A stretch of 64,000 bases of DNA from assembly GCF_015752285.1 (NCBI RefSeq), contig NZ_JADOUY010000002.1:186001-250000 (forward strand), written 5' to 3'. Shown here in pieces: positions 8,153-14,913 of this stretch. Every line of letters begins with the position of its first letter. The first letter of the stretch is position 1. The translations under genes were made by a program, and so were the position numbers. The notes beneath the pieces are model-generated. The model saw nothing but the letters and a program-made list of their open reading frames with translations. It was not told the origin of the DNA and made no database searches. The DNA is from Mycetocola_A sp015752285. GTDB lineage: Bacteria; Actinomycetota; Actinomycetes; Actinomycetales; Microbacteriaceae.

Positions 8153-8170
8153 TTCAGATCCAATGTGCAA
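8142..8170 (-). promoter_or_regulatory. Predicted promoter, leaderless, for the TetR-MFS operon
   Basis: On the minus strand TTGCAC (8165-8170) and AATAGT (8142-8147) are 17 bp apart, and the ATG begins 7 nt after the -10. This spacing is typical of leaderless actinobacterial transcripts. Confidence 0.5.
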
Positions 8171-8442
8171 ACTTGGAGCCGGCGCTCGATCTTGCCGGCA
8201 TCGTGCGTCGGCGACGTGGTCGTCGGTGAGGCATGCTCGCGCGGGGGGAGAGAGTGGCAGGAAGCGCCGGAGCCGTGCTGGACCGCTGTGGCTTGGTCTG
8301 TGTCGCAGCGTGGCCGGCTCAGGGTCAGTCAGCGTGCTCGCACCGGGCGGTGACGTCGAGCCGGCGACCGAAGCGCGGTGAGCACGAACGGGACGACCAC
8401 CGACGCGCGCTGTCGCGGGCGGGGAGGCCGCTCGGATCAGCT

Positions 8443-8470
8443 TGTTGACATAATGTGCATTATCGGCAAT
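8443..8470 (-). other. dif: Chromosome dimer resolution site dif (XerC/XerD target)
   Basis: Read on the minus strand, the 28 bp are ATTGCCGATAA (XerC arm), TGCACA (central hexamer) and TTATGTCAACA (XerD arm). As I recall the actinobacterial dif consensus (CCGATAAT, variable pair, ACATTATGTCAA), the match covers the whole core, and the 11-6-11 layout is the same as in Escherichia coli dif. XerC/XerD recombination here, activated by FtsK, resolves chromosome dimers at division. The site lies in a gene-free interval, as dif sites usually do. It implies that the window spans the replication terminus. Confidence 0.85.
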
Positions 8471-8741
8471 GAAATGACAGGGTTGAGAGCGGATGTCGCC
8501 CGACCGCGCGCCCCTTCCGGCCGCGATGAGCGAGTGTCACGCGGCGCGACAGTATCCGTCGGCGCGGTGCCCCCGGGGTCGACGAGTACGCGGTGAGCGA
8601 GCCTCGCGCCCCTGGTGGGTCAGTTGTCAGCGTGAGGCTTCAGGGTGTGGCCTCAGTGTGTGGCGAACTCGGCGGACGGCGATGATGCGCAGGTCGAGCG
8701 CCGACGAACCACTCTCCCGGCGTGGCGCCCGGCGGCACATT

Positions 8742-8752
8742 ACTTGACATAA
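8742..8752 (-). other. Isolated XerD-arm half-site
   Basis: On the minus strand this reads TTATGTCAAGT, equal to the actinobacterial XerD arm consensus as I recall it, in the same orientation as dif and 299 bp away. The adjacent bases do not form a central hexamer and XerC arm, so it is not a complete site. It may be chance or a scar of an event at dif. Confidence 0.35.
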
Positions 8753-8765
8753 TTTCGATCCCGTC

Positions 8766-9176
8766 TCAGCGGACCTCCTGGATGCGGATCTGATTGCCCG
8801 CAGGATCGCGCACGGCGCAGTCGCGCAGCCCGTATGGCTGGTCGATCGGTTCCTGAACGATCTCAGCGCCGCCGGCACGGAGCCGTTCGAAGGTGCCGTC
8901 GAGGTCGGCGGTGGCGAGGAGAACGCCGGCGTACGTTCCCTTTGCCATCATCTCGGTGATTGTTCGTCGTTCGTCGTCCGTGACGCCGGGATCGGCGACG
9001 GGTGGTTCGAGCACGATGGATGTGGCTGGCTGGCCGATCGGCCCGACGGTGATCCAGCGCATCCCCGCGTAGCCGACGTCGTTGCGCACTTCGAAACCGA
9101 GGACGTCCCGGTAGAAGGCGAGAGAGGCTTCCGGGTCGCTGTGCGGGAGGAAACTGGCTGAGATTGTGATGTCCAT
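8766..9176 (-). CDS. VOC (glyoxalase/bleomycin-resistance) family protein
   Basis: This 136-residue protein has the paired beta-alpha-beta-beta-beta modules of the vicinal oxygen chelate fold: an N-terminal half with SLAFYRDVLGFEV and a C-terminal half ending in YGLRDCAVRDPAGNQIRI. Such proteins range from metal-dependent lyases to antibiotic-binding proteins, so the substrate is open. The ATG at 9176 begins the conserved fold. An AraC-type regulator gene ends 6 bp after... that is, just upstream on the same strand, and the two probably form a regulator-enzyme pair, a common arrangement in actinobacteria. Confidence 0.88.
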   Translation of the reverse strand: MDITISASFLPHSDPEASLAFYRDVLGFEVRNDVGYAGMRWITVGPIGQPATSIVLEPPVADPGVTDDERRTITEMMAKGTYAGVLLATADLDGTFERLRAGGAEIVQEPIDQPYGLRDCAVRDPAGNQIRIQEVR

Positions 9177-9181
9177 GCCGG

Positions 9182-9646
9182 TCAGACTAGATGCGGATCG
9201 ACAACCGTCGCTTCTCGATTCCTGACCGGTCTCGTGACCTCCCGCGAGACGCATGACGGCATCCCGGCGGTGAAATGCCCCTCGGCAGCTTGTGCGGCGT
9301 TCCTCCGGTACACGCTCGGCGCGACTCCGACCAGCTCGGTGAATCGGGAACTGAAGCTGCCGAGCGATGAACAGCCCACAGCGAAACAGACGTCAGTGAC
9401 GCTGAGATCGCCGCGCCGCAACAGTGCCATTGCTCGTTCGATGCGTCTCGTCATGAGATAGGCGTATGGCGATTCGCCGTAGGCGAGACGGAATTGCCGG
9501 CTGAGATGCCCGGCAGACATGTTCACACCCCGCGCGAGCGCGTGGACATCGAGAGGTCGTGCATACTCGCGATCCATCCGATCGCGCACCCGTCGCAGAA
9601 GCGCGAGATCGCGCAGTCGGTCGTCCGAGGTCGATCTGCTGGTCAC
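9182..9646 (-). CDS. Small AraC-family transcriptional regulator
   Basis: This 154-residue protein is essentially the AraC DNA-binding domain: two helix-turn-helix units at about residues 35-55 (DVHALARGVNMSAGHLSRQF) and 80-110 (SVTDVCFAVGCSSLGSFSSR), followed by an unconserved tail. It lacks the N-terminal cupin sensing domain of full-length AraC proteins. The start is a GTG at 9646. Only 5 bp separate its stop from the start of the VOC gene, so they are almost certainly co-transcribed and the VOC protein may be both partner and target. Confidence 0.9.
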   Translation of the reverse strand: MTSRSTSDDRLRDLALLRRVRDRMDREYARPLDVHALARGVNMSAGHLSRQFRLAYGESPYAYLMTRRIERAMALLRRGDLSVTDVCFAVGCSSLGSFSSRFTELVGVAPSVYRRNAAQAAEGHFTAGMPSCVSREVTRPVRNREATVVDPHLV

Positions 9647-9696
9647 GTGAGCGATGGTGCCACCTGGACGAACGGATGTCCAGCGGTCGCGGTCGC

Positions 9697-10458
9697 TTAC
9701 CCCCCGAAGTCTGCAGTGTCGCCGACGTACCGGGTGTTCTCGGCGGGGACGGGCTCGACGGCGGCAGCAGCCACTTCTGCGGCGAACTCCCCCACGTTGT
9801 ACAGCCGGCCGGCTGAGTCCTTCCGCGCGCTGATGGCTCCCGGATTGGCCCGTTCGAGAAGCGTGGCGGTGATGGTGCCCTCGATCATGTCGCCGGAGAC
9901 GACGACGAAGTCGATCCCCTTCTCCGAGAGTGCGGGGATCCGTGACCGCAGTGCGTCCTCACCCGCGCGTTTCGACAACGCGACCGGTTCGTACTCGGGC
10001 ATCGTCGGGGTGGTGCGGATGAAGTGCGCCTGGTGGCTGGTGACGAAAACCACGCGGGAACCGGCGCCGAGGAGCGGCAGTGCGGTCTCGAGCACGGAGA
10101 CCTGCGCGTCACGGTTGAGCTGCATCGCATAGTCGGCAGCCATGCCGCTCTCCATACCGCCTGAGGCATTGAGTACGAGAACGTCGAGGTGGCCGTACTG
10201 TGCGGCGACGGTGTCGAACATGGACTGCACCGATGCGGGATCGGTGAGGTCGGCACCGACCGTGATCGCCGTTCCGCCCGCGGCGCGGATCTGGTCGGCG
10301 AGCTTCACTGCCCTGGCCTCCTTGTTGCGGAAGTTGATCACGACGTTCGCACCGGCCTCAGCGAAGTAACGCACGGTGTCAGCGCCGATTCCCCGAGACG
10401 ATCCGGTGACGAGCACGTTCTTGCCGGCGAGAGAACCTGCGGCGAGGGGGTTGGACAT
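9697..10458 (-). CDS. Short-chain dehydrogenase/reductase with altered active site
   Basis: This is a 253-residue classical-size SDR with the NAD(P)-binding TGSSRGIG motif (18-25), the NASGG segment in place of NNAG, and a serine in FVTSHQAH. The expected YxxxK is changed: the lysine sits in VALSKRAGE and the residue four before it is valine; the nearest tyrosine is seven residues upstream. The catalytic role is therefore uncertain. The ATG at 10458 is preceded by aaggag. It stands alone between the AraC gene and the divergent nfeD operon. Confidence 0.88.
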   Translation of the reverse strand: MSNPLAAGSLAGKNVLVTGSSRGIGADTVRYFAEAGANVVINFRNKEARAVKLADQIRAAGGTAITVGADLTDPASVQSMFDTVAAQYGHLDVLVLNASGGMESGMAADYAMQLNRDAQVSVLETALPLLGAGSRVVFVTSHQAHFIRTTPTMPEYEPVALSKRAGEDALRSRIPALSEKGIDFVVVSGDMIEGTITATLLERANPGAISARKDSAGRLYNVGEFAAEVAAAAVEPVPAENTRYVGDTADFGG

Positions 10459-10607
10459 GGTGAACTCCTTCAGGAACGAGGGCGGATGCGGCCTGACCGG
10501 CAATCCCAGCCTCCGAGACTACCAAGAACTCCCCGGCTCTCCCCGCCTGCCTGATAGATTCATGAGTAACACTGGCCCCACACGGCGGCGGCCGGAAGGG
10601 GCGTGAC

Positions 10608-11078
10608 ATGGACTGGGTCATTCAGTATTCATGGGTGATCTGGCTGGTCCTCATTCTGTTGTTCATCACGATCGAGATGCTCAGCCTCGAGTTCACCTTC
10701 CTCATGCTGGCCATCGGCAGCTCGATCGGACTCCTGTCCGGGCTCCTGGGCGTGCCCTGGTGGGGTCAGCTCATCATCGGCGCTGCGGCCTCCGTGTTGC
10801 TTCTCCTCCTCGTTCGCCCCTCCCTTCTCCGAGCGCTCCGCAAGGGTGAGGACCCGACGAAGAGCAACATCGATGCGCTCCTCGGGGCCAGGGGGCTCGT
10901 CGTGCAGACCGTCTCAGGGCACGGCGGCCAGGTGAAACTCGCGAACGGTGAGCTGTGGACGGCCATGGTGGCCGTCGACTCCCCCGCAACCAGCCTCGAA
11001 CCGGGTACCGCAGTCCGCGTGCTCGCCATCGACGGTGCGACCGCAGTGGTCGCACCCCAGGAGAGGAACCCGTCATGA
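10608..11078 (+). CDS. NfeD-like membrane protein
   Basis: This 156-residue protein has three membrane spans in the first 70 residues, then a small C-terminal beta-barrel (about 85-150, from LLGARGLVVQTVSGHGG) typical of the short NfeD family, which partners SPFH/stomatin proteins in membrane microdomains. It lacks the ClpP-like protease domain of long NfeD proteins. Its stop overlaps the start of the SPFH gene (ATGA), strongly supporting a functional pair. The ATG at 10608 follows ggaaggggc. Confidence 0.92.
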   Translation: MDWVIQYSWVIWLVLILLFITIEMLSLEFTFLMLAIGSSIGLLSGLLGVPWWGQLIIGAAASVLLLLLVRPSLLRALRKGEDPTKSNIDALLGARGLVVQTVSGHGGQVKLANGELWTAMVAVDSPATSLEPGTAVRVLAIDGATAVVAPQERNPS

Positions 11079-12085
11079 CCACCTCAGATCTCATCGGAAC
11101 CACGATCGCCTGGATCGTCGGCATCGTCGTCGTCGTCTTCATCCTCGTGGTGCTTTTCCGAGCCATCCGTATCATCCCGCAGGCGTCCGCAGGCGTGGTC
11201 GAACGCCTCGGCCGCTATCACAAGACACTGCAACCGGGACTGAACCTCCTCGTCCCCTTCGTCGACAGGCTCCGGCCGCTGATCGACATGCGCGAGCAGG
11301 TCGTCTCGTTCCCGCCCCAGCCGGTGATCACCGAAGACAACCTCGTCGTCTCCATCGACACGGTCGTCTACTTCCAAGTGACGGATGCCCGCGCGGCGAC
11401 CTACGAGATCGCCAACTATCTCGGGGCAGTCGAACAGCTCACCACGACGACGCTCCGTAACGTCGTCGGTGGCCTCAACCTGGAGGAGGCGCTGACGAGC
11501 CGCGACAACATCAACGGTCAGCTCAGGGTCGTCCTCGACGAAGCCACGGGCAAGTGGGGAATCCGGGTCGGCAGGGTCGAGCTCAAGGCGATCGATCCGC
11601 CCCTGTCGATTCAGGATTCGATGGAGAAGCAGATGCGCGCCGAACGTGACCGCCGCGCCCTCATCCTCACGGCAGAGGGAACCAAACAGTCAGCGATCCT
11701 CACCGCGGAGGGTGCAAGGCAGGCGGCGATCCTCAGCGCCGAGGGTGACGCGAAGGCGGCCGTCCTCCGTGCCCAGGGTGAAGCCGAAGCCATCACCACC
11801 GTGTTCGATGCGATCCACCGCGGAGACCCCGACCCGAAGCTTCTCGCGTACCAGTACCTGCAGACGCTGCCGAAACTGGCAGACGGAACAGCGAACAAGT
11901 TGTGGATCATCCCATCCGAACTCACCGAAGCGCTCAAGGGCCTGGGGAAGGCGTTCGTCCCCGGCAAGGGAGACGACGCACCCCACTCCCCCGCCCCCGA
12001 TGTTCCGTCGAGCATCTTCCCGCCGGCTTCGACCGTTGCGCCCGGCGCTCCCCCCGCACCTCCCGCGCAGCCGACCTCCGAGTAG
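11075..12085 (+). CDS. SPFH/Band 7 (stomatin-like) membrane protein
   Basis: The 336-residue product has one N-terminal membrane segment (about residues 8-32), then a Band 7 domain (GVVERLGRYHKTLQPGLNLL onward) and a coiled-coil region rich in Ala/Glu/Lys (about 185-240) where repeats of ILTAEG/ILSAEG occur. The C-terminus is Pro/Ala-rich. Stomatin-type proteins oligomerise into membrane scaffolds and modulate proteases or other membrane enzymes. It overlaps nfeD by 4 bp and is followed at once by a GDPD gene, suggesting a membrane-lipid related operon. Confidence 0.93.
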   Translation: MTTSDLIGTTIAWIVGIVVVVFILVVLFRAIRIIPQASAGVVERLGRYHKTLQPGLNLLVPFVDRLRPLIDMREQVVSFPPQPVITEDNLVVSIDTVVYFQVTDARAATYEIANYLGAVEQLTTTTLRNVVGGLNLEEALTSRDNINGQLRVVLDEATGKWGIRVGRVELKAIDPPLSIQDSMEKQMRAERDRRALILTAEGTKQSAILTAEGARQAAILSAEGDAKAAVLRAQGEAEAITTVFDAIHRGDPDPKLLAYQYLQTLPKLADGTANKLWIIPSELTEALKGLGKAFVPGKGDDAPHSPAPDVPSSIFPPASTVAPGAPPAPPAQPTSE

Positions 12086-12088
12086 GAC

Positions 12089-12874
12089 GTGAGTACGGAA
12101 CGCGCGGCCCCCGGATACTTCGATCTCCGTGGGCCGCGCGTCTTCGCCCACCGAGGGCTGGCTCTCACGGTGCCGGAGAACACGATCGCCGCGTTCCAGG
12201 CTGCGGTGGACGTCGGCGCCCGCTACATCGAAACAGATGTCCACGCGACGGCAGACGGTGTGGCGGTTCTCGTCCACGATCCGGAGATCGTCGTCGACGG
12301 GGTCACGCATCGGGTTCGCGACCTCACCCTGAGCCAGCTGCGACAGCTGGATCTCGGATCGGGACACCGGGTGCCGACGCTGGCCGGCGCCCTTGTGACG
12401 TTCCCGGACATCCGATTCAACATCGACGTGAAGTCCGAGCAGGCGGCAGGGCCGGCTGCACGCGCGATCCGGGCGGAAGGCGCGACGGGTCGGGTGCTTC
12501 TCACCTCGTTCGATGAGGCGCGTCGCACACGCGCGACGGCCGGCCTCCCGGGTGTCGCGTCATCAGCCTCGTCCGAACGGTTCTCCCGCGCATTCGTCGG
12601 AGCCCGTATCGGTTCGGTTTTCGTCGTGCGGTCGGCACTCGGATCGATCGCGACCGTCCAGATCCCCGAACGCCATCGCAGGCTGCGGCTGGTCACCCGT
12701 CGCACGGTGCGCACCTTTCACCGCGCGGGCGTCGAGGTGCATGTCTGGACAGTCAACTCCCCTGCAGACATGACCAGGCTTCTCGAGCTCGGCGTCGACG
12801 GGCTCATCACCGACCGGGCCGATCTCGCCCTGCCGATCGTCGCTGAGTACACCGCATCCTCCGCTGGACGCTAG
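12089..12874 (+). CDS. Glycerophosphodiester phosphodiesterase family protein
   Basis: It is predicted to hydrolyse glycerophosphodiesters to glycerol-3-phosphate and an alcohol. The 261-residue TIM-barrel protein carries the GDPD signature near the N-terminus: FAHRG (catalytic His), PENT, then YIETDVH and LVHDPEIV with the metal-binding Glu/Asp and the second catalytic His. The C-terminal VHVWTVN and GLITDRAD match the barrel end. There is no signal peptide, so it should be cytosolic. It begins with GTG 3 bp after the SPFH stop and is probably the last gene of the nfeD-SPFH-gdpD operon. Confidence 0.93.
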   Translation: MSTERAAPGYFDLRGPRVFAHRGLALTVPENTIAAFQAAVDVGARYIETDVHATADGVAVLVHDPEIVVDGVTHRVRDLTLSQLRQLDLGSGHRVPTLAGALVTFPDIRFNIDVKSEQAAGPAARAIRAEGATGRVLLTSFDEARRTRATAGLPGVASSASSERFSRAFVGARIGSVFVVRSALGSIATVQIPERHRRLRLVTRRTVRTFHRAGVEVHVWTVNSPADMTRLLELGVDGLITDRADLALPIVAEYTASSAGR

Positions 12875-12957
12875 CTGGGAGAAACCGCGGGACGGCGGAG
12901 CCATTGCCCAGCTTGGGGGTCTATAACTGGACACAGCGAGCGAGAGGGGACCATAAA

Positions 12958-13323
12958 ATGGCAGATCGTAGTTTGCGCGGAATGCGCCTCGGCGCCCAGA
13001 GCCTACAAAGCGAAGAGGGCGTCGTCTTTTCAGACCGGGCACGGTCGGTGTACCTGTGCCCCACCTGCAGTCACGAAAGTGCGTTGATGTTTGCGGCAGA
13101 TGCCGAAGCACCAGACACCTGGGAATGCCGTCATTGTGGAGCTGAAGCCGTCCTCATGGTCGGTTCAGAGCCCGTGACCATCGACCGGTCGGACCAGAAG
13201 CAGGCACGCACCCACTGGGACATGCTTCTCGAACGTCGCAGCCGCGACGAGCTCGAGGAACTGCTCGAGGAACGCCTGACGTTCCTGCGGACGCGACGCG
13301 GCCAGCACAAGGTCGGCGCGTAA
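12958..13323 (+). CDS. rbpA: RNA polymerase-binding protein RbpA
   Basis: RbpA binds the principal sigma factor and core RNA polymerase in actinobacteria and stabilises open promoter complexes. The 121-residue protein shows the N-terminal tail, a core with paired cysteines (CPTC 34-37, CRHC 57-60), and the C-terminal sigma-interaction domain including DMLLERRS and the acidic ELEELLEERL helix. The ATG at 12958 has gagagggg upstream. A terminator follows within the 3' end of the convergent lnt gene. The gene order rbpA next to lnt is also found in mycobacteria. Confidence 0.97.
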   Translation: MADRSLRGMRLGAQSLQSEEGVVFSDRARSVYLCPTCSHESALMFAADAEAPDTWECRHCGAEAVLMVGSEPVTIDRSDQKQARTHWDMLLERRSRDELEELLEERLTFLRTRRGQHKVGA

Positions 13324-13329
13324 GCCAGG

Positions 13330-14880
13330 TCACACGATTCGGGCGTCGGCGTTCTGCCGGCGCCCGTTTTTCGTGCGCAGAAGCAGGGCGACGGCGAGTG
13401 CCAGCAGGCCGAAGTATGAGACGAACGACTCGATGTGACCACCGAGAACCATGGCGGGCGTCTTCTCGCTGACGAGTGGAACGTCGTAGACCATGTGGCC
13501 GGGCTCGTAGGCGGGAATCTCGGTGAGGGTCGCACCGTCGGGTCCGATGATCTGGCTGGTGCCGACCGTCGACACGTTGACGATGCTCCGCGAGGCTTCG
13601 ATTGCTCGGAGCCGCGCGATGGCGAGCTGTTGCTGGTTCTCGTCTGTACGGCCGAAGTCGGCGTTGTTGGTCTGCGCGATGATCACCTGCGCGCCCCGGT
13701 CGACCGCTTCCCTGGTGAGAGCGTCGTCGACGATGTCGAAGCAGATCGACATCCCGGCGATCACGCCGTTGACGTCGAAGATGTTGTCGCGTGTGCCCGG
13801 CGTGTACTCCCGCCCGACCAGTCCGATCAGGTCGGGGGCGAACGGCTCCCAGAACGCGCGGTCTGGCACGTACTCGCCGAACGGCACCGGGTGTCTTTTG
13901 TCGTAGTAGTCGACGGCTCCCTCTCCGGATTTCCACAGCAGGGAGGTGTTGAAGTACCGGCCTTCGCGCTCCTGGATGGTGCCGACGAGGATCGGAGCCC
14001 CGGTCTGCGCGCCGAGATAGTCGAGAACGGATGCCGCCTGCGGCACAGTCACCGGGTCAAGGTCTGAGCCGTTCTCGGGCCAGACGATCATGTCGACAGG
14101 AGTGCCGATGAGCGGCAGGGTCGCCGAGGCCTGCGCCGAGAGGATGTCGCCCGGCTCGCGTTCGTCGAAGTAGCCGGCCTTGCCGTTGCCTTGCACAGCG
14201 GCGATCGTCGAGGTGTCGCGTTCCATCACCGGCCAGGCCGGCAGCGCGAGGAGCAGCGCGGTGGCGGCGGCGGGTGCCAGCAGCCGGATGGACCAGGTGG
14301 AGACCTCGGGTTCGCGGAGGAACTGGACCAAGAACGTGACCAGCCAGACGAGAACGAAGCTCAGGCCGCTGATCCCGATCCACGCCACGAGCGGTGCGAA
14401 CGGACTCTCTGACTGGCTCAGTGCGACCCGGCCCCAGGCGAATCCGCCGTACGGCCAGGTGCTGACGAGCGCCTCGCGCGCTGTCCAGAGGCCGGCGACG
14501 ACCAAAGGGAGCAGACCGACCCGGCCGAGAGCGCTCGGCCAGAGCCGCGGAATCCAACGGAAAGCGAGCATGATGAGCAGCGCGCCGATGGCGAAGAAGA
14601 TCGATTCGAGGATCGACAGTGCCAGCCAGGGCACATCCCCGAGATACAGCGTGATCCAGGAGATGTGCACGAGATAGAACGAGACCCCTGCGGTGAACCC
14701 GGTGAGCAGGGCGCCGGCGATGCTCCGGCCGATGAGGGTGAGAACGATGAGCCCGACACCGAGCAGGGCGAGGGGCCAGATTCCCTTGTCCGGGAACCCG
14801 GCGTCCAGGACGGGGCCAGAGGCGGCTGCGACCAGAACGGCAGCGAGCAGCGGGAGGGGCGGGCGTTCCGGGGCAGTCAC
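13330..14880 (-). CDS. lnt: Apolipoprotein N-acyltransferase Lnt
   Basis: Lnt adds the third acyl chain to the N-terminal cysteine of lipoproteins at the outer face of the cytoplasmic membrane. The 516-residue protein has an N-terminal multi-span domain (about 1-215) and a carbon-nitrogen hydrolase domain with the triad visible as Glu269 (VWPENGS), Lys328 (YYDKRHP) and Cys380 (GMSICFD). A last hydrophobic span lies near residue 490. In mycobacteria this gene is associated with a polyprenol-mannose synthase; no such gene or fusion is seen here. The start is a GTG at 14880. Confidence 0.94.
   Translation of the reverse strand: MTAPERPPLPLLAAVLVAAASGPVLDAGFPDKGIWPLALLGVGLIVLTLIGRSIAGALLTGFTAGVSFYLVHISWITLYLGDVPWLALSILESIFFAIGALLIMLAFRWIPRLWPSALGRVGLLPLVVAGLWTAREALVSTWPYGGFAWGRVALSQSESPFAPLVAWIGISGLSFVLVWLVTFLVQFLREPEVSTWSIRLLAPAAATALLLALPAWPVMERDTSTIAAVQGNGKAGYFDEREPGDILSAQASATLPLIGTPVDMIVWPENGSDLDPVTVPQAASVLDYLGAQTGAPILVGTIQEREGRYFNTSLLWKSGEGAVDYYDKRHPVPFGEYVPDRAFWEPFAPDLIGLVGREYTPGTRDNIFDVNGVIAGMSICFDIVDDALTREAVDRGAQVIIAQTNNADFGRTDENQQQLAIARLRAIEASRSIVNVSTVGTSQIIGPDGATLTEIPAYEPGHMVYDVPLVSEKTPAMVLGGHIESFVSYFGLLALAVALLLRTKNGRRQNADARIV
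13340..13371 (+). terminator. rbpA terminator lying inside the lnt 3' coding end
   Basis: CGGGCG-T-CGGC pairs with GCCG-G-CGCCCG around a 5-nt loop, followed by TTTTT on the plus strand. It lies 17 bp after the rbpA stop and within the last codons of convergent lnt. The T-run orientation assigns it to rbpA. Confidence 0.75.
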
Positions 14881-14913
14881 CCCCCAAGCCTAGATTGCCT
14901 CGGCTGTGCAATC

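Larger units (their letters stand above)
8171..8765. other. Gene-free interval containing the dif site
   Basis: About 600 bp between the TetR promoter and the VOC gene hold no frame with a convincing protein, ribosome site or family match. The recognisable contents are the dif site at 8443-8470 and an isolated XerD-arm sequence at 8742-8752. Confidence 0.6.

Noticed and set aside
8138..8747. Several short frames in the gene-free interval around dif.
   Set aside because: They are Arg/Ser-rich, lack ribosome sites and family features, and overlap each other in several frames.
12875..12957. A sigma-R type promoter (GGAAT / GTT) upstream of rbpA.
   Set aside because: In Streptomyces rbpA is under sigma-R, but I could not find the two boxes at the right spacing; only a TATAAC-like -10 with no matching -35 is seen.
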